DNA from: Geodermatophilaceae bacterium | Lineage (GTDB): Bacteria > Actinomycetota > Actinomycetes > Mycobacteriales > Geodermatophilaceae | Length of the DNA stretch: 14,806 nt | Assembly (NCBI GenBank): GCA_013811805.1 | Contig: JACCUM010000443.1 | Span: 1-14,806 of the forward strand | Reading direction: 5' to 3' | Part shown: piece after piece, positions 1 to 8,380 of the stretch | Position numbering within the stretch: position 1 is the stretch's first letter | How the letters are laid out: each line of letters begins with the position of its first letter | Translations under genes and position numbers: made by a program | Notes under the pieces: model-generated | What the model saw: the letters and a program-made list of their open reading frames with translations, nothing else | What the model was told of the DNA's origin: nothing | Databases searched by the model: none

Positions 1-44
1 ACGACTTCCTGCTGGGCCTGGCTGGCAATCTGAACTCCCGGAAA

Positions 45-108
45 GGACTTTCTCCGGAGAAGGTCACTTCTGCACAGCCGCAGACCGCACATTCTCCGGA
101 GAAAGTCC
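45..108. repeat. 17-bp perfect inverted repeat with nested 12-bp palindromes
   Basis: The arm at 45-61 (GGACTTTCTCCGGAGAA) is the exact reverse complement of the arm at 92-108; the spacer is 30 nt. Each arm also contains the self-complementary 12-mer TTCTCCGGAGAA (50-61 and 92-103), so three alternative hairpins can form. It lies 28 bp beyond the ychF stop and could act as an RNA processing or termination structure for that leftward transcript. No T-run follows, so a classical intrinsic terminator is not supported. It could also be a dispersed palindromic repeat or a pair of operator sites. I saw no second copy of the 12-mer in this window. Confidence 0.75.
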
Positions 109-136
109 GTGTGCAAGGCATGACCCACGCTGTGCT

Positions 137-1210
<1,074 letters not shown>

Positions 1211-1218
1211 GAGAAGCC

Positions 1219-1224
1219 AGGGTA
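1219..1224 (-). promoter_or_regulatory. Candidate -10 element for leaderless ychF
   Basis: On the minus strand TACCCT fits the actinobacterial TANNNT pattern. It ends 8 nt before the GTG start of ychF, which has no Shine-Dalgarno match. A TTGACT hexamer (minus strand, about 1248-1253) lies further upstream, but its 23-nt spacing is too long for a standard -35. Weak evidence, from position and sequence only. Confidence 0.3.
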
Positions 1225-1367
1225 CGGCGCGCGCCTCACAGCAATTGAGTCAAGGCGTCCTTGTGCCAAAGATGCACGTCGGGGTCGTCTTCGCTTGGCC
1301 CCCCGCCGAGAAATGACCCCCGCATCGCGACGTCCGATTCCCGCCAGTGCAAAGGGTTCTACGGTGG

Positions 1368-1373
1368 CATAGT
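1368..1373 (+). promoter_or_regulatory. Candidate -10 element for leaderless ada-alkA
   Basis: CATAGT differs from TATAGT by one base and ends 6 nt before the ATG at 1380, so transcription could begin at or next to the start codon. No clear -35 is seen. Only a GGGG stretch, one base from the ATG, resembles a ribosome binding site, and it is too close to be normal. Ada proteins usually activate their own operon, and the weak -35 region would suit an activator-dependent promoter, but no Ada box was identified. Confidence 0.35.
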
Positions 1374-1379
1374 CGGGGC

Positions 1380-2948
1380 ATGTTCACCGACGAACGGCTC
1401 GATTCCGACCGCTGCTACCGGGCGGTCAGCAGCCGGGATGCGCGATTCGACGGCTGGTTCTTCGTCGGCGTGCACACAACGGGCATCTACTGTCGCCCTA
1501 GCTGCCCAGCTCGTACTCCATTGCCGCACAATGTCTCCTACTATCCCGTCGCGGCGGCGGCCCAGGCCGCGGGCTTTCGCGCCTGCCGCCGCTGCCGTCC
1601 GGACGCGGCACCAGGATCGGCCGTTTGGAATGTGCGGGGTGACATCGTCGGACGGGCGATGATGCTGATCGGTGACGGTGCGGTCGATCGGGTCGGTGTT
1701 CCCGGTCTTGCCAGCGCTCTGGGTTATTCCGAGCGGCAACTCAATCGTCTGCTGGTGGCAGAACTCGGCGTCGGGCCGTTGGCGCTGGCTCGGGCCCAGC
1801 GTGCCCAGACCGCCCGCGTGCTCATCGAGACGACCAGCATGTCCTTCGCCGACGTCGCCTTCGCGGCCGGCTTCCACAGCATCCGCCAGTTCAACGACAC
1901 GGTGCGCGCGGTCTTTGCCCGTACCCCCGGCGACCTGCGTTCCCGTCATCGCAGCGCACCGGCCACCTCTGGGGTCATCACCCTGCGGTTGACCCATCGT
2001 GCCCCGTACGACGGCCGCGCCCTGCTCTCGTTCTTCGCCGGACACCAGGTATCCGAGCTCGAAGAGGTCGTCGACGGTAGTTACCGACGGGTGCTGAACC
2101 TCCCGCACGGTCCGGCCACGGCGGAGCTCACCCCGCACGAAACGTTCACCCAGTGCAGGCTGCGCCTGGGCGACGTCCGTGACCTGCCCACCGCCGTCGC
2201 CAGCTGTCGCCGAATACTCGATGCCGACAGCGACCCGATTGCTGTCCACGATGCCCTTCGTCCGGATCCGATCCTGGGGCCGTTGATCGCCCGGCGTCCC
2301 GGACTGCGAGTGCCTGGGGCCGCCGACGCCGCCGAGCTCGCCTTCCGTGCCGTCATCGGGCAGCAGGTATCGGTCGCGGGAGCGATGACCTTGACGTCGC
2401 GGCTGGTCACCGCGCTCGGGGCGCCCTTGGCCATTCCCGATGGCGGTGTGACGCACACCTTTCCACCGCCCGAAGCCATTGCCGACGCCGACCTTTCCGG
2501 CCTCGGGATGACGAACTCTCGGCAGCGCACGTTGCGCGATCTGGCCAGTGCGCTGACCGATGGCTCGATCTCGCTGGACATCGGAGCGGACCGGCGGGCC
2601 GCAGTCGAGGGCCTGCAACGGTTGCATGGGATCGGTCCCTGGACGGCCGCCTACGTCGCCATGCGCGGACTGTCCGACCCGGACATCTTCCTGGGTGGTG
2701 ACCTGATCGTGCGGCGAGCCATGGACGCGCTTTCCGCCGGCTCACCTTCTCGATCAGGCGCTGACCCTGCGGCTTCGATCACCGAACGGGATGCAAACCT
2801 CCGGGGCACCGACTGGCGGCCCTGGCGCTCGTACGCCGTGATGCACCTGTGGGCTCACCAGAGCGCAACCCGAGCCGCCCCCTCGACCCGTACATCCCGT
2901 ACCGACGACCGGCCGATCCGATCGGCAGCAAGGAGAATCGCAAGATGA
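1380..2948 (+). CDS. alkA: Ada N-domain / AraC regulator / AlkA 3-methyladenine DNA glycosylase fusion
   Basis: A three-part alkylation-response protein. Residues ~10-75 are the Ada metal-binding domain with C38, C42, C69 and C72, the same numbering as the zinc cysteines of E. coli Ada; C38 would accept a methyl group from DNA phosphotriesters and switch on the activator. Residues ~85-190 are an AraC helix-turn-helix pair. Residues ~198-305 match the AlkA N-terminal domain and ~310-497 the HhH-GPD glycosylase fold. The hairpin LHGIGPWTAAYVAMRG (415-430) is followed by FLGGDLIVRR, where D441 aligns with catalytic D238 of E. coli AlkA. The protein should both sense methylation and excise 3-methyladenine-type bases. 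M. tuberculosis AlkA (Rv1317c) has this architecture, also beside ogt. An ATG at 1380 is chosen; a GTG at 1347 in the same frame would add 11 unlikely residues. The tail after ~500 is basic and probably disordered. The stop overlaps the ogt start (ATGA). Confidence 0.93.
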   Translation: MFTDERLDSDRCYRAVSSRDARFDGWFFVGVHTTGIYCRPSCPARTPLPHNVSYYPVAAAAQAAGFRACRRCRPDAAPGSAVWNVRGDIVGRAMMLIGDGAVDRVGVPGLASALGYSERQLNRLLVAELGVGPLALARAQRAQTARVLIETTSMSFADVAFAAGFHSIRQFNDTVRAVFARTPGDLRSRHRSAPATSGVITLRLTHRAPYDGRALLSFFAGHQVSELEEVVDGSYRRVLNLPHGPATAELTPHETFTQCRLRLGDVRDLPTAVASCRRILDADSDPIAVHDALRPDPILGPLIARRPGLRVPGAADAAELAFRAVIGQQVSVAGAMTLTSRLVTALGAPLAIPDGGVTHTFPPPEAIADADLSGLGMTNSRQRTLRDLASALTDGSISLDIGADRRAAVEGLQRLHGIGPWTAAYVAMRGLSDPDIFLGGDLIVRRAMDALSAGSPSRSGADPAASITERDANLRGTDWRPWRSYAVMHLWAHQSATRAAPSTRTSRTDDRPIRSAARRIAR

Positions 2949-3442
2949 ACAGCTGGACGACCGACACTCCTGCCGGGCCCTTCACCGTCCTGGCGAAGAA
3001 CAACACGGTGTATGCCAGTGGGTGGACCACCGACCTGGAATCCCTGGTGGCGGTGATCGCTCCCGCGTTGCGACCGCATGCGATCGAACCCAGCGAGGAT
3101 CTGGGCGGGATCAGCAGCGCCGTACGGTCCTATGTGGACGGTGACGTACGCGCCATCGACTCCGTCGCGGTACGGCAAGCCAGCGGGCCCTTCATCAGCC
3201 ATGCCTGGGAGGTGCTGCGCAAGGTGCCGGCGGGTACGACCTTGAGCTATGGCGGTTTCGCCGCCAAGTGTGGCAAGCCAGCTGCCGTACGTGCCGCAGC
3301 CAGTGCCTGTTCCCGCAATGCCGCGGCTCTCTTCATCCCATGCCACCGGGTGATTTCGGCAAAGGGTGCGCTGCACGGCTTCCGGTACGGGCTGGAGCCC
3401 AAGGGCTGGCTCCTCGACCACGAGGCTCGGGCCGCCGCCTGA
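2945..3442 (+). CDS. ogt: Methylated-DNA--[protein]-cysteine S-methyltransferase (O6-alkylguanine repair)
   Basis: A suicide repair protein that moves the alkyl group from O6-alkylguanine (or O4-alkylthymine) onto its own cysteine. The 165-residue length is typical. The active-site motif PCHRV is at 132-136 with C133 as acceptor. The DNA-binding segment around VPAGTTLSYGGFAA (94-107) and the C-terminal GALHGFRYGLEPKGWLLDHE are characteristic. The ATG at 2945 is supported by an AAGGAG-type ribosome binding site (2930-2935) about 9 nt upstream. It overlaps the ada-alkA stop by ATGA, so the two are translationally coupled in one operon. Together they supply the functions that E. coli splits between Ada, AlkA and Ogt: the methyl sensor is fused to AlkA, and the O6 repair activity is a separate product. 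Confidence 0.96.
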   Translation: MNSWTTDTPAGPFTVLAKNNTVYASGWTTDLESLVAVIAPALRPHAIEPSEDLGGISSAVRSYVDGDVRAIDSVAVRQASGPFISHAWEVLRKVPAGTTLSYGGFAAKCGKPAAVRAAASACSRNAAALFIPCHRVISAKGALHGFRYGLEPKGWLLDHEARAAA

Positions 3443-3458
3443 GCCAGTTCGCGACACG

Positions 3459-3490
3459 ACCTCCACTTTGGGATGCCGCAAAGAGGAGGT
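3459..3490 (+). terminator. Hairpin downstream of ogt, likely transcript end
   Basis: ACCTCCACTTTG (3459-3470) pairs with CAAAGAGGAGGT (3479-3490): a 12-bp stem with one A-A mismatch and an 8-nt loop. Outer TTCGC (3448-3452) and GCGAA (3497-3501) can extend it. It starts 16 nt after the ogt stop. There is no T-tract, as is common for actinobacterial terminators, so function is inferred from stem quality and position. Confidence 0.45.
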
Positions 3491-3561
3491 TCGGTAGCGA
3501 ACCGGCCTGTCGGGCGTGATGATGATCAGGAATGTCGTAACCCTCGTGCAGGCTCGTCAGC

Positions 3562-4671
3562 ATGGATCTCACCGCACTCGCGCTCGGCCTCGTGTTCGGG
3601 GTCGTGCTCGGCCTCGCGCTGGCCGGCCTGATCGTCTGGCTGCTCAAGCGAGCCGAGCAGACTGAGCCGGCCTGGACCGGTGAGGACACCGCACAAGCGC
3701 TGGACCAGTTGCATGACCACCTGATCGCCTTGGATCGCGACCGGGCGCAGGCGCATGGCGAGCTGCGCGCCCAGGTCCTGCAGATGGGAGAGACGTCCCA
3801 GGCATTGCGTGCCGAGACGGCCGCGCTGGTGACAGCCCTGCGGATGCCACACGTACGCGGCCGATGGGGAGAAATGCAGCTACGCCGCGTCGTGGAGTTG
3901 TCCGGGATGCTGGCGCACTGCGACTTCGTCGAGCAGCCCAACCGCACCGATACCGAGGGCCGACATCGCCCGGACATGCTGATCCAGCTCACGGCCGGCC
4001 GACAGATCATCGTCGATGCCAAGGTCCCGTTGGCTGCCTTCCTCGACGCCGTGCACGCGACCGACGAGCCCGCGCGTCGACTTGGCATGATGGCGCACGC
4101 GCGACAGGTACGTCAGCATGTCGAGCGTCTGGCCACCCGTGACTACCTGCGGCACATCCCGGGGACGCCGGAGTTCGTGGTGCTGTTCCTGCCCTCCGAT
4201 GCCTTTCTTGCCGCCGCGCTGGAGACCGATCCCGGCCTCCTCGAGTACGGGTTCACCCGCGACGTCGTCATCGCGACTCCGGCAACGCTGCTCGCCCTGT
4301 TGCGGACGGTGGCTCATACCTGGCGGCAGGAGGTGCTCGCAGCCAACACAGCTGAGGTGCTCGATCTGGGCCGCACTCTGCATGGTCGCCTCGTCCGATT
4401 CTCGGATCACCTGGTCAAGCTGGGATCCGCCCTGGGTAGCGCCGTCGCGCACTACAACGACACGGTCGGCTCGTACGAGCGAAGCGTGCTGGTCTCCGCT
4501 CGACGGTTCAGCGAACTCGGCGTCAACGACAGCCCGATCGCCGGCCCGAGACAGGTCACGATCGCAGTGCGTGAGCCAGCCACCGACCCCGTCCGCCGCA
4601 TGGGTGTCGAGGATCCCGGCCCCAGACGAGTCCCGGGCACCGCGCCGGACCAAGCAGCGCACACGGCGTGA
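3562..4671 (+). CDS. rmuC: DNA recombination protein RmuC homologue
   Basis: A membrane-anchored protein with a predicted nuclease-like core; the family limits inversions and other rearrangements at short inverted repeats. Residues 5-28 form one N-terminal transmembrane helix, followed by a helical, probably coiled-coil stretch (~40-95). The RmuC core holds the signature RGRWGEMQLRRVVELSG (99-115), then RPDMLIQL and IIVDAKVPL (about 149-157, with the D-x-K of the nuclease-like fold), then EFVVLFLPSDAFLAAALE and TPATLLALLRTVAHTWRQE. At 369 residues it is shorter than E. coli RmuC (~475) but reasonable for actinobacteria. The last ~40 residues are Pro/Arg-rich tail. No clear Shine-Dalgarno precedes the ATG; the 119-nt gap after ogt and the hairpin suggest its own promoter. 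The DUF6542 gene follows 79 nt later. Confidence 0.93.
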   Translation: MDLTALALGLVFGVVLGLALAGLIVWLLKRAEQTEPAWTGEDTAQALDQLHDHLIALDRDRAQAHGELRAQVLQMGETSQALRAETAALVTALRMPHVRGRWGEMQLRRVVELSGMLAHCDFVEQPNRTDTEGRHRPDMLIQLTAGRQIIVDAKVPLAAFLDAVHATDEPARRLGMMAHARQVRQHVERLATRDYLRHIPGTPEFVVLFLPSDAFLAAALETDPGLLEYGFTRDVVIATPATLLALLRTVAHTWRQEVLAANTAEVLDLGRTLHGRLVRFSDHLVKLGSALGSAVAHYNDTVGSYERSVLVSARRFSELGVNDSPIAGPRQVTIAVREPATDPVRRMGVEDPGPRRVPGTAPDQAAHTA

Positions 4672-4750
4672 GCAACGGGGACCGTAGGCTGAGGTCGCCG
4701 CCCAACGCCCGATGCTCCGGCGGTAGGAGTCGAGCGAGGGGAGACAGCCG

Positions 4751-5149
4751 GTGGCCCGGGGCGCCAGATCCGTGGCCATGCCAGGTACTGCCCGTCCATT
4801 CACCCTGACCGGGCTGGGCGCCGTCGCATTCATCTTCATGGTGACCCTCGTGGTTGCCACGCTCGAATCCTTGCTGGGTATCGGGCTGCGCACCCTGACG
4901 CTGATCGCGCTGGCCGGATCGACCCTGCTTGCTGGCCTCTGGGTGCGACGCAGCGACATCGCGACGATCGTGGTCGCGCCGCCGTTGGTGTATGCGTTGG
5001 TCGCCGCGCTGGAGATCGTCCTGGCACCCACGCTGAAGTTCACCCCCACCGTGCTGGCCTCGCTGCTGGTGCGGGGCTTCCCCGCGATGAGCATTGCCAC
5101 CGCCATCGGACTTCTGGTCTTCGGCTACCGGACGGCGCGGCACCGGTGA
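4751..5149 (+). CDS. DUF6542 family four-helix membrane protein
   Basis: A 132-residue integral membrane protein of unknown function. Hydrophobic segments lie at about 18-38, 45-65, 70-92 and 110-126, with short loops and a basic tail (YRTARHR). The VRRSDIATIVVAPPLVYALVA segment (66-85) is the recognisable DUF6542 core. The family sits beside ispH in many actinobacteria (Rv1111c next to Rv1110 in M. tuberculosis), matching this position. The GTG at 4751 is preferred over the ATG at 4778 because an AGGGGAG sequence lies 7-8 nt before it. It converges on ispH with 61 nt between the stops; a short GCGGC/GCCGC stem spans the stop codon, too weak to call a terminator. Confidence 0.85.
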   Translation: MARGARSVAMPGTARPFTLTGLGAVAFIFMVTLVVATLESLLGIGLRTLTLIALAGSTLLAGLWVRRSDIATIVVAPPLVYALVAALEIVLAPTLKFTPTVLASLLVRGFPAMSIATAIGLLVFGYRTARHR

Positions 5150-5210
5150 GCCGCCTGCTCCCTTGCACCACAACGGACCAGGCATCTGTCGGGATCGCAG
5201 GGTAAGCGAC

Positions 5211-6194
5211 TCAACGCCGGTTCGCGGCTGTTGTGGCGATGCTTTTCTTGAGTTCGTGCGGCAACGCGAACACGACCTTCTCCTCGGCAGCTACGACCCG
5301 CTCGACGTCGGTGTACTCACGCTCGGCGAGCCAGGCCAGGACCTGCTGGACGAGAGTCTCGGGCACCGACGCACCGCTGGTCACACCGACGGTCTGAACG
5401 CCGTGGAGCCAGGCCGGGTCGATCTCCTCGGCAAAGTCGACGAGATGCGACGCGCGGGCCCCGGCATCAAGGGCAACCTCGACCAACCGCACGGAGTTCG
5501 ACGAGTTCGTCGACCCGACCACGATGACCAGATCGCATTCGCCGGCCATCTGCTTGACGGCCTGCTGCCGGTTCTGGGTCGCGTAACAGATGTCGTCGCT
5601 GGGCGGTGCCGACATCCCCGGGAAGCGCTCTTTGAGTTGGTCGACGGTTTCGAGGGTCTCGTCGACCGACAGCGTCGTCTGAGACAGCCAGACGACGCGC
5701 TCGGGGTCTCGTACGGTCACATTGGCGATGTCATCGGGCCCGTCGACAACCTGAATGTGATCGGGTGCCTCGCCGGAGGTGCCTTCGACCTCCTCGTGGC
5801 CGCGATGGCCGATCAGCAGGATGTCGAAGCCCTCGCGAGCGAATCGAGTCGCTTCCTTGTGCACCTTGGTCACCAGCGGGCAGGTCGCATCGATCGTCCG
5901 CAGCTGCCGGTCCTTGGCTTCTTGGCGCACTGCGGGCGAGACCCCATGTGCGCTGAAGACGAGCATGGCCCCCTCGGGGACCTCGTCGGTCTGCTCGACG
6001 AAGATCGCGCCCCGCGCTTCGAGCGTGCGCACCACATGCACGTTGTGCACGATCTGCTTACGCACGTAGACGGGGGCCCCGTGGGCTTCCAACGCCTTCT
6101 CGACAGCCACGACCGCACGGTCGACCCCAGCGCAGTAGCCGCGGGGGTCGGCCAACAGGACACGCTTGGGCGGCTGGCTCACCGCATCCAGCAT
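5211..6194 (-). CDS. ispH: 4-hydroxy-3-methylbut-2-enyl diphosphate reductase
   Basis: Last step of the MEP pathway: a cytosolic [4Fe-4S] enzyme that reduces HMBPP to isopentenyl and dimethylallyl diphosphate. The three cluster cysteines are C21 (GYCAGVDRAV), C105 (DATCPLVTKVH) and C203 (DDICYATQNRQ). Substrate-site residues are also visible: H50 in QIVHNVHVV, H83 in SAHGVSP, and H133 and E135 in GHRGHEEVEGT, equivalent to E. coli H124 and E126. STNSSNSVRLVEVA (228-241) and the C-terminal VTSGASVPETLVQQV are standard. The 327-residue length is normal. The ATG start has a GAGG ribosome binding site 5 nt upstream. It diverges from the lipid-droplet-associated protein gene (53 nt between starts) and ends facing the DUF6542 gene, so it is monocistronic. 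It shows that the host makes isoprenoids through the MEP route. Confidence 0.98.
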   Translation of the reverse strand: MLDAVSQPPKRVLLADPRGYCAGVDRAVVAVEKALEAHGAPVYVRKQIVHNVHVVRTLEARGAIFVEQTDEVPEGAMLVFSAHGVSPAVRQEAKDRQLRTIDATCPLVTKVHKEATRFAREGFDILLIGHRGHEEVEGTSGEAPDHIQVVDGPDDIANVTVRDPERVVWLSQTTLSVDETLETVDQLKERFPGMSAPPSDDICYATQNRQQAVKQMAGECDLVIVVGSTNSSNSVRLVEVALDAGARASHLVDFAEEIDPAWLHGVQTVGVTSGASVPETLVQQVLAWLAEREYTDVERVVAAEEKVVFALPHELKKSIATTAANRR

Positions 6195-6247
6195 ACGTAC
6201 CTCGGCGCAGGCTCCAGGGGTTGGACTTCGCGTGGCAGGCTAGAGGG

Positions 6248-7045
6248 ATGCCGCCTGATCCCAGCCAACCCGAGCCCCCGGCAACGCCTGGCCGCTCTGT
6301 GGACATCCCCGAACCGATCCGTGCCGCAGCGGGCCTGGCCGCCACCGTGCTGGACCAGGCACGGCAGTTGCCCTCGGCCATCACCGGGCTGCCGGTGAAG
6401 GTGGCGGGGCTTGCGATGCAGACGTCGTTGCGACTGCAGCAGCGCTATGCCGGCCTGGTCGTCAAGGGCGATGAACTCCTCACCCAGATCAGCCGGACCG
6501 GAGAAGCCGATCCGGCCTGGGCGACCTTCGACGACGACGTCGTGGGCGTGGCTGGCGCGGTCACCGAAGACATCGGTGTCGACGTCACAGCGGCTGACGA
6601 CATGTCCACGTTCGCCACATCTGCAGTGGCACTGCCTCCGTTACCGGCCGCGCACCGCCCCCAGCCGTCGGGTGGGCCATCCGCGGCCAGCCGGATGGGG
6701 CATGCGCCGTCGGCGTTCGAGCTGGCCGACGACCCCTCTTCTGCGCCCGGGGTCGAATCGGCGGGCGACGAATCGGCTGCGTCAGTTGTCACACCGGCCG
6801 CCTTCGACACCTTGGGCGATATCACGTCGAGGGATGACAGCACATCGAATGGTCACGCGTCGACGTCGGGCGTGCCGGTGCCGGGCTATGACGCCTTCAG
6901 CCTCGCCCAACTGCGGGCCCGCCTGCGTACCTTCGATGCCGGCACCCTGGACCGCATCCTGAGTTACGAGCGCACCCAGCGCGCCCGTACCGCATACCTC
7001 ACGATGCTCGAGAACCGACTCAACCGCAGCCGCGAGCAGGGCTGA
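6248..7045 (+). CDS. Lipid droplet-associated protein, Rv1109c-like
   Basis: A 265-residue protein with two conserved ends and a variable middle. Residues ~22-98 (PIRAAAGLAATVLDQARQLP, then LRLQQRYAGLVVKGDELLTQ, then WATFDDD) resemble the amphipathic N-terminal region of mycobacterial Rv1109c-type proteins, annotated as lipid droplet-associated. Residues ~100-210 are acidic, low in structure and rich in Ala, Pro and Ser. The last ~50 residues (YDAFSLAQLRARLRTFDAGTLDRILSYE and on to NRSREQG) form a second conserved helical motif. No signal peptide or transmembrane helix is evident. The gene lies between ispH and xseA exactly as in M. tuberculosis, which is half of the case. The ATG at 6248 is chosen over an in-frame TTG at 6221 because the family starts shortly before the PIRAAAG segment. 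xseA begins 15 nt after its stop, so they are probably co-transcribed. Exact function is not shown by the sequence. Confidence 0.8.
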   Translation: MPPDPSQPEPPATPGRSVDIPEPIRAAAGLAATVLDQARQLPSAITGLPVKVAGLAMQTSLRLQQRYAGLVVKGDELLTQISRTGEADPAWATFDDDVVGVAGAVTEDIGVDVTAADDMSTFATSAVALPPLPAAHRPQPSGGPSAASRMGHAPSAFELADDPSSAPGVESAGDESAASVVTPAAFDTLGDITSRDDSTSNGHASTSGVPVPGYDAFSLAQLRARLRTFDAGTLDRILSYERTQRARTAYLTMLENRLNRSREQG

Positions 7046-7060
7046 GGCGCGGACCGTTCG

Positions 7061-8362
7061 ATGAGCGCGCCATCGACGGCTGACCACCCGTGGCCGGTCC
7101 GTACCGTGTCGCGCAAGCTCACCGAGTGGATCGGCAGGCTGGGTGAGGTCTGGGTCGAAGGACAGGTCGCCCAGATCAGCCGGCGTGCAGGCGCAGCGAC
7201 GGTTTTCCTCGTACTACGCGACCCGGCTGCGGATATGTCGTTGTCGGTCACGTGCCGGCGGGAGCTGATCGAGACGCTGCCTGTGCCCTTGGCTGACGGG
7301 GCACGCATCATCGTCCGCGCACGAGCGGACTTCTACCCAGCCCGAGGAACATTGTCCTTGCGCGCCAGTGAGATTCGCGCGGTCGGCATCGGTGACCTGC
7401 TGGCCCGGATCGAGCGGCTTCGACAGCTCCTGGCCGTCGAGGGATTGTTCGACGTGGCCCGGAAGAAACCGCTGCCGTTCCTGCCGGCGGTCGTCGGACT
7501 GGTGACCGGACGCGGAAGTGCGGCTGAACATGATGTCGTCGAGAACGCGCGGCGGCGTTGGCCTGCCGTACGTTTCGCGACCCATGCCTGCGCTGTGCAG
7601 GGTCCGACTGCGGCGCGCTCGGTCATCGACGGCCTGCACCTGCTGGACCGCGACCCGGACGTGACGGTGATCGTCATTGCCCGAGGAGGCGGCTCGGTCG
7701 AGGATCTGCTCCCGTTCAGCGACGAGGGACTCTGCAGGGCCGTCGCAGCCTGCCGTACGCCGGTGGTCAGCGCCATCGGGCACGAATCGGACAGTGCCCT
7801 GATCGACTACGTCGCAGATGTCCGGGCGTCCACGCCGACCGACGCTGGTCTCAGGGTCGTTCCGGACCTGGCCGCCGAGCAGGCCGGGCTGGCCCGGTCG
7901 CGGCATGCCGCCTACAGCAGCCTTTCCCGTCGCGTCGCCCACGAGGTGCAGTGGCTGACCGGAATCCGACGTCATCGCGCACTTGGCGACCCCGAGAGCT
8001 TGCTCGACGACCGTTGGCAGGCCATGCAGGCCATGCGGGCTCGCGCCCGGCGGCAACTGGCCAGCCAACTCGCTCAGGGACAGGTCGATCTGGACCACAC
8101 CCGGGCCCGGATCGTGGCGCTGTCGCCGGCGGCCACCCTGTCGCGGGGGTATGCCGTGGTCACCGCTGACGGCGGCGAGGTCGTCCGCGAACCCGCGGCC
8201 GTCATCGACGGCCAACGGCTGCACATCCGCGTCGCCGGCGGTTCGCTGCAGGCGCGTGCAGCGTCCCCGACCAGCGGTGCAGCGTCCCCGACCGGCGGTG
8301 CAGCGTCCCGACTGGCCGTGCAGCGTCCCCGACTGGCCGTGCCCGGGCAACCACATCCGTGA
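7061..8362 (+). CDS. xseA: Exodeoxyribonuclease VII large subunit
   Basis: Catalytic subunit of exonuclease VII, which degrades single-stranded DNA from either end in a complex with several XseB subunits. An N-terminal OB fold (~9-105, with VWVEGQVAQISRRAGAATVF) binds DNA. The catalytic region includes VGLVTGRGSAAEHDVVENAR (145-164), VIARGGGSVEDLLPFSDEGL (205-224) and SAIGHESDSALIDYVADVRA (237-256), all hallmarks. Residues ~270-370 are the long helical coil that holds XseB, and the C-terminal SRGYAVV strand follows. At 433 residues it is slightly long because residues 400-433 come from a 21-nt tandem repeat (see 8257-8339). A 1-nt-short unit shifts the frame, so the tail reads AASPTSG, AASPTGG, then an unrelated sequence. 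It sits 15 nt after the upstream gene and 18 nt before xseB. Confidence 0.97.
   Translation: MSAPSTADHPWPVRTVSRKLTEWIGRLGEVWVEGQVAQISRRAGAATVFLVLRDPAADMSLSVTCRRELIETLPVPLADGARIIVRARADFYPARGTLSLRASEIRAVGIGDLLARIERLRQLLAVEGLFDVARKKPLPFLPAVVGLVTGRGSAAEHDVVENARRRWPAVRFATHACAVQGPTAARSVIDGLHLLDRDPDVTVIVIARGGGSVEDLLPFSDEGLCRAVAACRTPVVSAIGHESDSALIDYVADVRASTPTDAGLRVVPDLAAEQAGLARSRHAAYSSLSRRVAHEVQWLTGIRRHRALGDPESLLDDRWQAMQAMRARARRQLASQLAQGQVDLDHTRARIVALSPAATLSRGYAVVTADGGEVVREPAAVIDGQRLHIRVAGGSLQARAASPTSGAASPTGGAASRLAVQRPRLAVPGQPHP
8257..8339 (+). repeat. 21-nt tandem repeat in the xseA 3' end, one unit 1 nt short
   Basis: Four head-to-tail copies of TGCAGCGTCCCCGAC plus six bases: 8257-8277 and 8278-8298 end in CAGCGG or CGGCGG, while 8299-8318 and 8319-8339 end in TGGCCG. 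Three units are 21 nt; the third has CCC where the others have CCCC and is 20 nt. Two complete units encode AASPTSG and AASPTGG. The short unit shifts xseA into a frame ending at 8362. A full third unit would keep the AASPTGR pattern and end at the TAA at 8371-8373, just before the xseB start. A fifth, incomplete match (TGCCCGGGC) follows. Confidence 0.85.
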
Positions 8363-8368
8363 CGAAGC

Positions 8369-8374
8369 GATAAT
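8369..8374 (+). promoter_or_regulatory. Candidate -10 element for leaderless xseB transcript
   Basis: GATAAT matches TATAAT at five of six positions and ends 6 nt before the xseB GTG (8381), so transcription could start at the start codon itself. No Shine-Dalgarno sequence is visible. No good -35 is present. It would give xseB a second, private promoter besides transcription from upstream. Confidence 0.4.
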
Positions 8375-8380
8375 GGCCGA

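Noticed and set aside
45..108. Transposon terminal inverted repeats or a CRISPR fragment
   Set aside because: Only 30 nt separate the arms, no transposase is nearby and there is no regular repeat-spacer series.
1347..1379. GTG start 11 codons upstream for ada-alkA
   Set aside because: The ATG at 1380 puts the four metal cysteines at the same positions as in E. coli Ada, and a -10-like CATAGT lies in the extension.
1359..2627. A 422-codon open frame on the minus strand opposite the ada-alkA gene
   Set aside because: Antisense shadow of a GC-rich gene; composition rich in Arg/Gly/Gln with no recognisable domain, while the opposite strand has full Ada, AraC and AlkA motifs.
3880..5106. A 408-codon minus-strand frame across rmuC and the DUF6542 gene
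   Set aside because: It spans two genes with strong family motifs on the other strand and shows no coherent protein features.
5094..6398. A 434-codon plus-strand frame opposite ispH
   Set aside because: Mirror of the ispH codon pattern; ispH carries all three cluster cysteines and a ribosome binding site on the minus strand.
8257..8339. CRISPR-like array in the 21-nt repeats
   Set aside because: Units are contiguous with no unique spacers and lie within the xseA coding sequence; a simple tandem repeat.
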